Made by a program: the position numbers and the translations under genes
The notes under the pieces: generated by a model
The model's database searches: none
What the model was told of the DNA's origin: nothing
What the model saw: only the letters and a program-made list of their open reading frames with translations
Part shown: piece after piece, positions 25,024-33,176 of the stretch
Layout: each line of letters begins with the position of its first letter
Numbering within the stretch: position 1 is the stretch's first letter
Source: Microbacterium testaceum StLB037
GTDB taxonomy: Bacteria; Actinomycetota; Actinomycetes; Actinomycetales; Microbacteriaceae
DNA length: 64,000 bases
Assembly (NCBI RefSeq): GCF_008763945.1
Contig: NZ_VTQH01000001.1
Location: 1,488,110-1,552,109 of the forward strand
Reading direction: 5' to 3'

Positions 25024-25440
25024 ATGGCCACCCACAACTCCCTCTTCTCCGAGAAGGACGTCCGTCGCACCGACGACGGCCTCGCCGTCTCGGTGCAGTT
25101 GCCCTGGTACCGCAGCCTCTGGCTGTCGGCCGTCGACGACGTCGCGGTCACCGTGAACGGTGTCGCGGTGCCGAAGGACGACCTGCGCTTCTCGCTCGAG
25201 GGCCGCGAGTACCGCATCGACGAGCTGCCCGAGCAGTCCGAGACGCTGTGGTTCGTCGCCGACCGCCCCGACGTGCTGATCCGCCTCGACACCCCGCCGG
25301 CCGCGGGTGAGACGGTGACCGTCGAGGTCGTGCTCACGATGCGCCTGCTCTACATGCAGATCATGCCGGGTGCCGACGGCGGCCCCGGTCGCTACGTCAC
25401 CAACCGGGTCCCGGTCGAGCGCGAGCTGGTGCTGTCGTGA
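25024..25440 (+). CDS. C-glycoside deglycosidase beta subunit-like protein (partner of 23154-24206)
   Basis: A 138-residue CGD-beta/DUF6379-type protein: VQLPWYRSLWLSAVDD, YRIDELPEQSETLWF, LLYMQIMPGADGGPG. It is nearly motif-for-motif the N-terminal domain of the fused protein at 9755-11230, whose barrel half matches 23154-24206; this fusion logic pairs the two. Only 8 nt separate it from the SnoaL-like gene, and it overlaps the Gfo/Idh gene (GTGA). Confidence 0.78.
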   Translation: MATHNSLFSEKDVRRTDDGLAVSVQLPWYRSLWLSAVDDVAVTVNGVAVPKDDLRFSLEGREYRIDELPEQSETLWFVADRPDVLIRLDTPPAAGETVTVEVVLTMRLLYMQIMPGADGGPGRYVTNRVPVERELVLS

Positions 25441-26636
25441 CGGCTCCCGGGCGCCCCCTGCGGGTCGCCATGATCGGCTACGGCTTCATGGGAGCCGCGC
25501 ACTCGGTGGGCTGGCGACAAGCGCCCCGCATGTTCGACCTGCCGCGCGAGGTAGAGATGGCGGTGATCGTCGGACGGAACGCGGATGCCGTGGCCTCGGC
25601 CGCCCAGAAGTGGGGGTGGGCCGAGTCGGCCACCGATTGGCGTGACATCGTCGCGCGCGACGACATCGACATCGTCGACATCGTCACCCCTGGCGAATCC
25701 CACGCCGAGATCGCGATCGCCGCGCTCGAGGCGGGCAAGCACGTCCTGTGCGAGAAGCCGCTCGCCAACACGGTGGCCGAAGCCGAGGCGATGGCCGAGG
25801 CCGCTGCGCGGGCCCGGGCTCGCGGCATCCGGTCGATGGTGGGGTTCACCTACCGTCGGGTTCCCGCCGTCACCCTGCTGCGCGACATGATCGCCGAGGG
25901 CGCCGTGGGCACGGTGCAGCAGGTGCGCGCGGCGTACCGGCAGGATTGGCTCGTCGACCCGGAGACGCCGCTCGCGTGGCGCCTGCAGAAGGAGCACGCC
26001 GGCTCCGGAGCTCTCGGTGACATCGGTGCGCACATCATCGACATGACCCAGTTCGTCACGGGGCTGGGGGTTGAGCGGGTGTCGGGCACGATCGACACGA
26101 TCGTGAAGGAACGCCCACTGCCCGCGGACGGGTCGATGGGACTGTCGAAGGGGGCCGGCGCCACCGAGAAGGGCACCGTGACCGTCGACGACGTCGCGAT
26201 CTTCACGGGTCGCCTCGCGAACGGAGCCCTGGCCTCGTTCGAGGCCACCCGCTTCGCCACCGGCCGCAAGAACGCGCTCACCATCGAGGTGTCGGGGGAC
26301 CGCGGAGCTCTCGTGTTCGACCTCGAAGACCTCAACAGTCTGCGTTTCTACGACCGCACGGCTCCCGAGGGCAGGCAGGGGTTCACGCAGATCCTCGTGA
26401 CCGAGGCGCAGCACCCGTACGTCTCGGCGTGGTGGCCCGCGGGGCACATGCTCGGCTACGAGCACGGCTTCAGCCACCAGGTCGTCGACCTCGTCGAGGC
26501 CATCGACGCCGGCACCGACCCGCACCCCTCGTTCGACGAGGGCCTGCGCGTGCAGCGCGTGCTCGACGCGGTCGAACGCAGTTCTTCCGCCGACGCGACC
26601 TGGACTCGCGTCGCCGCCGCCGTCCCGGCTCTCTGA
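25437..26636 (+). CDS. Gfo/Idh/MocA-family NAD(P)-dependent oxidoreductase
   Basis: A 399-residue dehydrogenase. An N-terminal Rossmann fold ([11 protein letters not shown], motif at 14-19) and the family motif [14 protein letters not shown] are followed by the alpha/beta C-terminal substrate domain ([18 protein letters not shown]). Its size is like that of levoglucosan dehydrogenase LgdA, and the family often makes or reduces 3-keto sugars. With the adjacent isomerase-fold and ThuA genes it looks like the sugar-processing arm of the CGD operon. Direction of the reaction is not deducible. Confidence 0.82.
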   Translation: MTAPGRPLRVAMIGYGFMGAAHSVGWRQAPRMFDLPREVEMAVIVGRNADAVASAAQKWGWAESATDWRDIVARDDIDIVDIVTPGESHAEIAIAALEAGKHVLCEKPLANTVAEAEAMAEAAARARARGIRSMVGFTYRRVPAVTLLRDMIAEGAVGTVQQVRAAYRQDWLVDPETPLAWRLQKEHAGSGALGDIGAHIIDMTQFVTGLGVERVSGTIDTIVKERPLPADGSMGLSKGAGATEKGTVTVDDVAIFTGRLANGALASFEATRFATGRKNALTIEVSGDRGALVFDLEDLNSLRFYDRTAPEGRQGFTQILVTEAQHPYVSAWWPAGHMLGYEHGFSHQVVDLVEAIDAGTDPHPSFDEGLRVQRVLDAVERSSSADATWTRVAAAVPAL

Positions 26637-26647
26637 AAGGTTCTGTC

Positions 26648-27652
26648 ATGGTTCGCCCGATCACCCTGTTCACCGGCCAGTGGGCCGACCTGCCCTTCGA
26701 AGAGGTCGCGCGCCTCGCCGGGGAGTGGGGGTACGACGGCCTCGAGATCGCCTGTTGGGGCGACCACATCGATGTCTCGCGCTGGGACGACGCCGCTTAC
26801 GTGCAATCTCGCCTCGACATCCTCGAGAGCAACGGCCTGAAGGTCTGGACGATCTCCAACCACCTCGTCGGCCAAGCGGTCTGCGACGATCCGATCGACG
26901 AGAGGCACCACGACATCGTGCCGCCGCGGGTGTGGGGGGACGGGGATGCCGAGGGCGTGCGCCAGCGCGCGGCCGAAGACCTGAAGAACACGGCACGTTT
27001 CGCCGCGAAACTCGGGGTGAAGACGGTCACCGGCTTCACCGGGTCGAGCATCTGGAAGTACGTCGCGATGTTCCCTCCGGCCTCAGACGCCATGATCGAG
27101 CGAGGGTACGCGGATTTCGCCGCCCGCTGGCATCCGATCCTCGACGTCTTCGAAGAGGTGGGCGTGCGCTTCGCGCTCGAGGTGCACCCCTCCGAGATCG
27201 CGTACGACTACTGGACCGCCAAGAAGACCCTCGAGGCGATCGGTCATCGCGAGAGCTTCGGGTTCAACTTCGACCCCTCGCACTTCGTGTGGCAGCAGCT
27301 CGACTCCGTGGCATTCGTACTCGACTTCGCCGACCACATCTTTCACGTGCACTGCAAGGAATCGACCACGAACCTCGACGGGCGCAACGGCGTGCTCGGC
27401 TCGCACCTGTCGTGGGACAACCCGCGTCGCGGCTGGACCTTCGTCTCGACCGGCCACGGCGACGTGCCGTGGGAGCCGCTGTTCCGCGCGCTGAACGCGA
27501 TCGGCTACGACGGGCCCACGAGCGTGGAGTGGGAGGACGCCGGCATGGACCGCCTCGTCGGCGGCCCCGAGGCCCTCGCCTTCGTGCGCAAACTCGGCGG
27601 GATCACCCCGCCCCACCAGTTGTTCGACGCCGCGTTCTCGCAGAAAGGCTGA
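26648..27652 (+). CDS. Sugar isomerase/epimerase-fold protein of the keto-sugar pathway
   Basis: A 334-residue TIM-barrel protein. Metal-type positions are [12 protein letters not shown] (Glu and His), [11 protein letters not shown] (Asp and His), FHVHCKE (His) and SVEWEDAG (Glu). In the levoglucosan pathway and in 3-keto-glycoside pathways, such proteins act as lyases or hydratases on 3-keto sugars. The setting between a Gfo/Idh enzyme and ThuA suits hydration or elimination of the enone released by CGD. GAAAGG lies ahead of the ATG. Confidence 0.75.
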   Translation: MVRPITLFTGQWADLPFEEVARLAGEWGYDGLEIACWGDHIDVSRWDDAAYVQSRLDILESNGLKVWTISNHLVGQAVCDDPIDERHHDIVPPRVWGDGDAEGVRQRAAEDLKNTARFAAKLGVKTVTGFTGSSIWKYVAMFPPASDAMIERGYADFAARWHPILDVFEEVGVRFALEVHPSEIAYDYWTAKKTLEAIGHRESFGFNFDPSHFVWQQLDSVAFVLDFADHIFHVHCKESTTNLDGRNGVLGSHLSWDNPRRGWTFVSTGHGDVPWEPLFRALNAIGYDGPTSVEWEDAGMDRLVGGPEALAFVRKLGGITPPHQLFDAAFSQKG

Positions 27653-27655
27653 CGC

Positions 27656-28528
27656 GTGACCGACGTGCTGAACGTTCTCATCCTCTCGGGTCACATGACC
27701 ATCGAGCACGACAACGCCCACCGCAGCTTCTGCCTGCACAACCAGTGGATCACCACGTTGCTCGAAGACACGGGACGCTTCAAGGTCCGCGTCGTCGAAG
27801 ACCCGCGCGGGCTGCCGGCGAGCGTCATCGACAAGTACGACGTGCTCATCGTCATCTTCGAGGGGCGCGACGGCTATCACGACATGGCGACCGGTTTCGG
27901 GGAGGAGACGGATGCCGCGATCCTGCGATTCGTACACGACGAAGGCAAGGGGATCGTCTGGTTCCACGGGTCCGCCGCCCAAGAGGACCGCTGGGGCTAC
28001 CCCGAGGAGTACAACGTCATGCGCGGCGCCAAGCTCAGCGCGTGGGAGACGGGATTGCGCCCGCGTCCGTGGGGCGAGGCGCAGCTGCACACGACCGAGC
28101 CACGGCATCCGATCACCGAAGGCATCAACGCGACCTGGACGGTCACGGGAGACGACATCCTCGTCGGCGTGCAGATGTACGAGGGCGCCCAGGTGCTGCT
28201 GACGACGTTCGACGACCTCGAGGCCTACGAGAAGGCGCCCGTGTGGCCGATGTCGCACTACCCGGTCGACATTCCGCCCGGCGGCATCGCCGAGCTACCC
28301 GGGATCAACACGGAGCAGCCGCTGGCGTGGATCAACGAATACGGCAAGGGACGCTCGTTCACCATCACGATCGGTCACGACATCGACACGTTCCGCCGCA
28401 TCGAGTTCATCCGCATGTTCCCGCGGGGTGTCGAGTGGGCGGCGACCGGCGAGGTCACGCTGACCGGCCCCGACCGCCGCGGCGACCGCCGCATCAACCC
28501 CTGGCCGTACTACAACGGCCAGGGGTGA
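27656..28528 (+). CDS. ThuA-family protein
   Basis: A 290-residue protein of the glutamine-amidotransferase-like ThuA fold: NVLILSGHMTIEHDNAHRS at the start, YDVLIVIFEGRDGYHD, GIVWFHGSAAQEDRWGYPEEYN and SFTITIGHDIDTFRRIEF. ThuA proteins accompany 3-keto-disaccharide metabolism (ThuA/ThuB of rhizobia), though their chemistry is poorly defined. The GTG start is 3 nt after the preceding stop, so it is the last gene of the tight operon begun at 21623. Confidence 0.82.
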   Translation: MTDVLNVLILSGHMTIEHDNAHRSFCLHNQWITTLLEDTGRFKVRVVEDPRGLPASVIDKYDVLIVIFEGRDGYHDMATGFGEETDAAILRFVHDEGKGIVWFHGSAAQEDRWGYPEEYNVMRGAKLSAWETGLRPRPWGEAQLHTTEPRHPITEGINATWTVTGDDILVGVQMYEGAQVLLTTFDDLEAYEKAPVWPMSHYPVDIPPGGIAELPGINTEQPLAWINEYGKGRSFTITIGHDIDTFRRIEFIRMFPRGVEWAATGEVTLTGPDRRGDRRINPWPYYNGQG

Positions 28529-28554
28529 CGTCGGCCGGCGTACGGCCTCGACGC

Positions 28555-28637
28555 GTCACGAGAACAGGGGATGTCACCGGAACAGGCCGTTCCGGCGCGG
28601 ATCGCCCTGTTCTCGTGACCTCCCCTGTTCTGGTGAC
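28555..28637. repeat. 83-nt nested palindrome, family A copy 2
   Basis: Same length and design as 8265-8347: outer arms with AACAGGGGA / TCCCCTGT, inner AACAGGCC / GCCCTGTTCTCG, ends GTCACG and GTGAC. In this copy the outer pairing extends into GCCTCGACGC (28545-28554) and GCGTCGAGGC (28640-28649). It lies between the ThuA gene and the next Gfo/Idh gene, on the same strand as both. Confidence 0.88.
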
Positions 28638-28672
28638 CGGCGTCGAGGCGCCGACGTGAAGGAGTCACGAGC

Positions 28673-29659
28673 ATGATCCGAATCGGGATCCTGGGCGCCG
28701 GCGGCATCGCCGAGCGGGCGATGGTCGAGCCCGCGCGCGGCGTCGACGGCGTGGAGGTCGTCGCCATCGGCGCGCGCGACCCCGAGCGGGCGCGGGCGTT
28801 CGCCGAGCGGCTCGACCTGCCCGCGTGGGGCGACTACGACGCGGTGCTCTCCGACCCGCGCATCGATCTCGTGTACCTCGCTCTGCCGCCCATCGTGCAC
28901 CGCGAGTGGGCCGAGCGGGCTCTCGCGGCAGGCAAGCACGTGTTGTGCGAGAAGCCGCTCTCGGCCAACGGCGACAGTGCGGCCGCCATTGCCGATGCGG
29001 CGGATGCCACGGGGCTCCGCGCCTTCGTCGGGTTCCACTTCCGCTTGCACGGCTTCATCCGTGAGCTCGTCGACACGATCCGCTCGGGGGAGCTCGGCGA
29101 GGTGAAGCTGGTCGAGATCGACTTCAGCATCCCCCACTTCGTGGTGAAGCCCGGCAACATCCGTTTGGACGGCGACCTCGCCGGCGGCGCGGTCATGGAC
29201 GTCGGCTGCTACGCCATCGACCTGCTGCGCGCGGCGTTCGGTGAGCCCGAGGTCGTGACGGCGATCGCGCAGACGTACGACGCCGACCCGCGCATCGACC
29301 TGCAGACCGACGCCGAGCTGCGGCTTCCGGGCGGGATCACCGCTCTCGTGCGCGCATCGTTCCAGGGCGACGACGAGGGCGCGATGTGGGTGCGGGTCGA
29401 CGGCTCCCGCGCGTCGCTGTGGGCGACGAGCGTGATCGTGCCGCAGTGGGGCGCGACGCTCACGGTGACCTCGGCCGACGGCCACGAGCTACGCTCCGTC
29501 GCCGCCGACCCGGCCGAGAACAGCTACGCCCGCCAGCTCGAGCACCTGCGCGACGTGCTCGCCGACGGGTCGGAAAGCGTCCTCGACGCCCGCCGCGGCG
29601 TCGGCACGATGCGGGTCGTCGACGCGATCTACCGCGCCGCGGGTCTGCAGCCGCGCTGA
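28673..29659 (+). CDS. Gfo/Idh/MocA-family oxidoreductase (3-keto-sugar reductase candidate)
   Basis: A 328-residue dehydrogenase with GAGGIAERAM at the Rossmann fold, the CEKPLSANGDSAAA motif and GGAVMDVGCYAIDLLRAAFG in the substrate domain. It is shorter than the other two Gfo/Idh proteins of this window and resembles the glucose-fructose-oxidoreductase-like branch. It may reduce a 3-keto sugar to the parent sugar, as LgdC does for levoglucosan. It is separated from the ThuA operon by an 83-nt repeat, so it may have its own promoter; GAAGGAG precedes the ATG. Confidence 0.8.
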   Translation: MIRIGILGAGGIAERAMVEPARGVDGVEVVAIGARDPERARAFAERLDLPAWGDYDAVLSDPRIDLVYLALPPIVHREWAERALAAGKHVLCEKPLSANGDSAAAIADAADATGLRAFVGFHFRLHGFIRELVDTIRSGELGEVKLVEIDFSIPHFVVKPGNIRLDGDLAGGAVMDVGCYAIDLLRAAFGEPEVVTAIAQTYDADPRIDLQTDAELRLPGGITALVRASFQGDDEGAMWVRVDGSRASLWATSVIVPQWGATLTVTSADGHELRSVAADPAENSYARQLEHLRDVLADGSESVLDARRGVGTMRVVDAIYRAAGLQPR

Positions 29660-29676
29660 CGCCGCGCGCACCCCGC

Positions 29677-29759
29677 GTCACCAGAACAGGGGATGGTTCC
29701 AGAACAGGCCGATTCCGCGCGGATCGGCCTGTTCTCGTTGCTTCGCCTGTTCTCGTGAC
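29677..29759. repeat. 83-nt nested palindrome, family A copy 3
   Basis: Third copy with identical length, starting GTCACC and ending GTGAC, with inner arms AGAACAGGCC / GGCCTGTTCT around ATTCCGCGCGGAT. It lies between the convergent ends of the Gfo/Idh gene and the P450 gene, only about 1.1 kb from copy 2. Confidence 0.88.
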
Positions 29760-29772
29760 GCCGCGGACGGCC

Positions 29773-31089
29773 TCAGCGCGCGCGACCGAAGTGGAACGGG
29801 CACGACGACGGCGCGTCCGCGCGGCGCACGCGTCCGCCGGAGCGGGGCTTGGTCGGCATCCGCCGCCTATTCACCTCGAGCCCGCGGCCGCTGATGCGGA
29901 TGCGCGCGTCGCTGAGCACGGCGACGGATGCCGCGAGCCCGGCGATCGCGAGCTTCTCTCCGGGGCAGCGGTGGCCGGTGCGGACGTCGGCGCCGCCGTG
30001 GGGCACGAACGCCTTCAGCGCTTCGTAGTCGTGGACGCCCACGAACCGTTCGGGGTCGAAGGCGGAGGGGCGTTCCCACTCGCGGGTGTCGGTGTCGGTG
30101 CCGAGGATGTCGAGCACGACCCGGCCGCCGGCGGGCACGCGCTGACCGTCGAGTTCGATGTCGGTCTCGGCCCACGCGGGCAGCATCGGCACGAAGGGGG
30201 CGGTGCGGCGGATCTCCTGAGCGAAGGCCGTGGCGAGTTCCCCGCCGACGAGGGTGCCGCGCTCGGCAGTTTCAGCGGCGATGCGCGCGCGCCACTCGGG
30301 GCGGTCGTGCAGCTCTTTCGCGGCGAACGCGACGAAGCGCGACACGGCGATCATCGGGCGGAAGCTGTTCTGCAGCTCGACCCCCGCGGTCTTCGCGGGC
30401 AGGGGCTCGCCGTTCTCGTCGCGGTGGTGCGCCCACGCATGCAGAGCCGTGTTCTCGGCGGGGCGCAGGGTGCCGGCCCGCACCGCGTCGATCAGCTCGG
30501 CGGCGTGGCGGTCGGACCAGCCGCGGTTGAGCAGCGCGAGCGCGAACTCGGGGGAGTAGGGAACACCGAAGCCGTCGACGATCTGCGCCTGACGCCTCGC
30601 CCAGCGGGTCTGTGCGGCCGCGGTGCCGGGGATGCCCGCCCACCGCATGATCGCGCGACCAAGCGCTCCCACCGCGGCGTCGTAGGCCGAACGCTCACCG
30701 CCGGCGACCCAGGCGTCGAGCTCGCCGCGCCACTGCCGGTCGAGCTCAGGAAGAAGCCGCTGCACCTCGGCGTCGTCATACAGCACGTCGACGAAGGTCG
30801 CCTTGCGGTGACGGTGCTCGGCGCCGTCGAGGCTGTGCACCGAGCCGTGGCCGAACAGGGACTCCTGGATGAAGGCGGGCATGGCGCCGTGGCGGCGGAT
30901 GCGCGACTCGTCGTAGAAGAGATCCACCCCCTCCTCGCCGCGGACGAACAGGGCGTCGCGACCGAGCAGGCGGAACGGCACGGCCCGCGCACCGCGGTCG
31001 GCGCGGCGCCAGAGGTGCGCGCCGAAGCCGTAGCCGCGGACCAGGAGCGAGAGCGAGTCGTCACGGAGGAGGGCGAGGGGGGATGCCAT
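29773..31089 (-). CDS. CYP152-type cytochrome P450 (fatty acid hydroxylase/peroxygenase)
   Basis: A 438-residue P450. The heme-Cys loop PHGGADVRTGHRCPGEKLA (Cys375) has the His-Arg-Cys-Pro-Gly-Glu context typical of CYP152. The NSFRPMIAVSRFVAFAAKEL helix matches the I-helix of the P450 BS-beta/SP-alpha group, in which the Arg-Pro pair replaces the usual acid-alcohol pair and binds the substrate carboxylate. Such enzymes use H2O2 to hydroxylate or decarboxylate fatty acids. No redox-partner gene is adjacent, consistent with a peroxygenase. Its link to glycoside catabolism is unclear. Confidence 0.85.
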   Translation of the reverse strand: MASPLALLRDDSLSLLVRGYGFGAHLWRRADRGARAVPFRLLGRDALFVRGEEGVDLFYDESRIRRHGAMPAFIQESLFGHGSVHSLDGAEHRHRKATFVDVLYDDAEVQRLLPELDRQWRGELDAWVAGGERSAYDAAVGALGRAIMRWAGIPGTAAAQTRWARRQAQIVDGFGVPYSPEFALALLNRGWSDRHAAELIDAVRAGTLRPAENTALHAWAHHRDENGEPLPAKTAGVELQNSFRPMIAVSRFVAFAAKELHDRPEWRARIAAETAERGTLVGGELATAFAQEIRRTAPFVPMLPAWAETDIELDGQRVPAGGRVVLDILGTDTDTREWERPSAFDPERFVGVHDYEALKAFVPHGGADVRTGHRCPGEKLAIAGLAASVAVLSDARIRISGRGLEVNRRRMPTKPRSGGRVRRADAPSSCPFHFGRAR

Positions 31090-31154
31090 GCCCTCACGGT
31101 TTCACGGGTGCGCCGAGCGACCGAGGGGGCGGCGCGTTTCCGACGCGTGTGGTA

Positions 31155-31220
31155 CCGCGTGAGGGGTCGATTCGTGTCGCCGGGCGGGTGCCCTGGGCGA
31201 CAGAGAACGACCCCTCACGC
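31155..31220. repeat. 66-nt intergenic hairpin, family B copy 2
   Basis: Arms 31155-31180 and 31195-31220 pair at 22 of 26 positions over a 14-nt loop. Length (66 nt), arm ends (CGCGTGAGG...CCTCACGCG) and the TGTCGCC/GGCGACA inner part match copy 1 at 3417-3482. It lies between the P450 gene and the isomerase gene upstream of it on the minus strand. Confidence 0.85.
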
Positions 31221-31230
31221 GGGGTGCGGG

Positions 31231-32220
31231 TCAGGCGGGAACGCGCGCGCCCTCGAGGATCGGCCGTAGCACCTTCTGCACGTACCAGCCGGCGACCATC
31301 GTGCTCTCGGCGGGGTGCGGGCTCTGGTCGGACTCGACGACGATCCAGCCGCGGTAGCCGTGCTCGGCCAGGGCGCCGACGAAGCCCTCGAAGTCGACCA
31401 GCGCGCGCTCGTCGCTCGGCTCGTAGAACCAGCGCAGGATCTTGCGCGCGCCGCCCTCGGTGCGGATGAACTGCTCCGCGTGCGGCGTCGACGCCTCGGC
31501 GTCGTCCACCGTCTCGCGCGCGTCCTTCAGCTGCACGTGCACGACGCGGTCGGCGTGACGGCGGTAGAGGGTGACCGGGTCAATGCCGGCGATCGCGAGC
31601 TCGGCGGTGTCGATCGCGAGACCGACCTTCTCGGCATCCGTCGCCTCGAGAAGGCGCGAGATGCCGTCGTCGAGGCGCAGCGCCGAGAGGAAGTCGACGT
31701 GCAGGCCCAGTGCGATGCCGTCCGCCGCGATCGCTTCGCCCACGGAGTTCCACAGGGTCGCGAGCACCTCGATCTGCTCCGCCGACAGCGCCCCGGTCTG
31801 CCAGGCCGACGGCGCGGCGCGCACGACCAGCACGCTGCCGCCCAGTCTCCGGATGGCATCCGCGAACCACCGCGCGGTGCGCACGATCTGGTCGACCGAC
31901 GCGGGATCGAGGGGATCGGGCCCCCGACCCATCTCGACCTCGAAGCCCACGGAGGGGTCATAGACGTAGCTGCTCACGGCCTCGATGGCACACGAGGAGA
32001 GGAACTCCCCGAATTGCTCGACCGACCCGTAAAGGTCGGCGAGCTGCTGGGGCGTGCCGAGCGGCTCCCACGCCCCGAAGCTCTCGGCGGTCAGTTCCAC
32101 TCCCGAGAAGCCGCTGATGGATGCCGTCTTGAACGCCCGCTCGTGCTCGCGCTTTCGCACGAACGAGTCGATGTTGGTGTCCCACTGGTTGATGGCGTAG
32201 GCCCAGCGCACGTCGCTCAT
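31231..32220 (-). CDS. Sugar isomerase/epimerase-fold protein (IolE-like)
   Basis: A 329-residue TIM-barrel protein. Visible strand ends include LGLHVDFLSAL, GLAIDTAELAIAG, VVHVQLKDARE and WIVVESDQSPHPAEST. The first metal position reads LGLHVDF, where most relatives have a Glu, so its metal site may be altered. It overlaps the preceding paralogue by 4 nt and is the fifth gene of the minus-strand unit ROK, CGD-beta-like, CGD-alpha-like, two isomerase-fold proteins. Probable role: keto-sugar isomerase, epimerase, hydratase or lyase. Confidence 0.7.
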   Translation of the reverse strand: MSDVRWAYAINQWDTNIDSFVRKREHERAFKTASISGFSGVELTAESFGAWEPLGTPQQLADLYGSVEQFGEFLSSCAIEAVSSYVYDPSVGFEVEMGRGPDPLDPASVDQIVRTARWFADAIRRLGGSVLVVRAAPSAWQTGALSAEQIEVLATLWNSVGEAIAADGIALGLHVDFLSALRLDDGISRLLEATDAEKVGLAIDTAELAIAGIDPVTLYRRHADRVVHVQLKDARETVDDAEASTPHAEQFIRTEGGARKILRWFYEPSDERALVDFEGFVGALAEHGYRGWIVVESDQSPHPAESTMVAGWYVQKVLRPILEGARVPA

Positions 32221-33176
32221 CGCGCGACCTCCTCGTTGTAGATGCCGTCGAGCACGTTCTTGGCGTACCAGCGCGAGATCGCGGTGCTCTCGGCGTAGTC
32301 GCCGCCGAGCTTGTCGGCCTTGTCGTGCTCGACGCTGATCCAACCGGTGTAACCGTGGTCGCGCACCGAGCGCATCATGGCCTCGAAGTCCACGAGGCCC
32401 TCGTCGGTGCCCATCTCGTAGAACCACTTCTCGGTGGTCTTCGCCGACACCTCGGCATCCGGGAACATCCGATAGTCGTCGTTGACGTCTTTGTGGCGCG
32501 TGTCCTTGAAGTGGAAGCCCGTCACGCGCTCGTGGTGCTTCGCGTACACGTCGACCGGGTCGACGTCGGCGATGCAGTGCTGGGCGGTGTCGACGAAGAA
32601 CTTCACGTAGCGCGGGTCGGCGTACGAGTAGAAGCGGTCGATCTGGTCGCGCGTGCGGATGCCGGCGTAGAACTCGTGGTGACAGGTGAGGTTGACGCCG
32701 TACTGCTGCGTGAGCTCGCCGACCTTGCCCCAGACGTCGGCGGCGTGCTTGAGGCCGTCGTCGGGCACTCCGGCCTCGTCGAAGTAGCGGGATCCGGGCA
32801 TGACGATGATGTTGTCGAGCTGGATACCCGACCACATGTCCATCGTCCGCTGGAAGTCCTCGAGGATCGTCGCGTGGGTCGCCGGCACCTCCGGTGCGTA
32901 GCGGTCGGGGGAGTAGTAGACGCCGTGGAAGGTGTTGACGATGCGCTCGAGGCCCTGCTCCTGCACGAACTCCTGGTAGTTCGCGACCGAGCCGTACTGC
33001 TCGAAGATCTGCCAGATGCGGAAGTCGAAGGTGTCGATCGCGTCGAAGCCGACGGCGGCGACCTGCTGGAGGAAGCGCTTCATCGCGAGCTTCGACTGCC
33101 ACTGGTCGTAGGGGCCCGCGGGTCCCTGTGCTCGCCAGTGGTCCATGTAGCTCCACTTGATGGGTCGGTCGGTCAT
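32217..33176 (-). CDS. Sugar isomerase/epimerase-fold protein (paralogue of the following gene)
   Basis: A 319-residue TIM-barrel protein: GFDAIDTFDFRIWQIFEQYG, LTCHHEFYAG, KFFVDTAQHCIADVDP, VTGFHFKDTRHKD and WISVEHDKADKLGGDYAEST. The Asp, His and Glu positions of the family metal site are kept. The C-terminal pattern (H/S-AEST...GWYVQ or RWYAK) is shared with the protein at 31231-32220, which makes them clear paralogues. It overlaps its neighbours by 4 nt on both sides, a tightly coupled operon. Confidence 0.72.
   Translation of the reverse strand: MTDRPIKWSYMDHWRAQGPAGPYDQWQSKLAMKRFLQQVAAVGFDAIDTFDFRIWQIFEQYGSVANYQEFVQEQGLERIVNTFHGVYYSPDRYAPEVPATHATILEDFQRTMDMWSGIQLDNIIVMPGSRYFDEAGVPDDGLKHAADVWGKVGELTQQYGVNLTCHHEFYAGIRTRDQIDRFYSYADPRYVKFFVDTAQHCIADVDPVDVYAKHHERVTGFHFKDTRHKDVNDDYRMFPDAEVSAKTTEKWFYEMGTDEGLVDFEAMMRSVRDHGYTGWISVEHDKADKLGGDYAESTAISRWYAKNVLDGIYNEEVAR

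Noticed and set aside
8265..29759. Repeated elements considered as a CRISPR array or insertion sequences
   Set aside because: Copies are far apart, palindromic and without spacers, and there is no cas, transposase or target duplication that I can establish. Kept as a palindromic repeat family.
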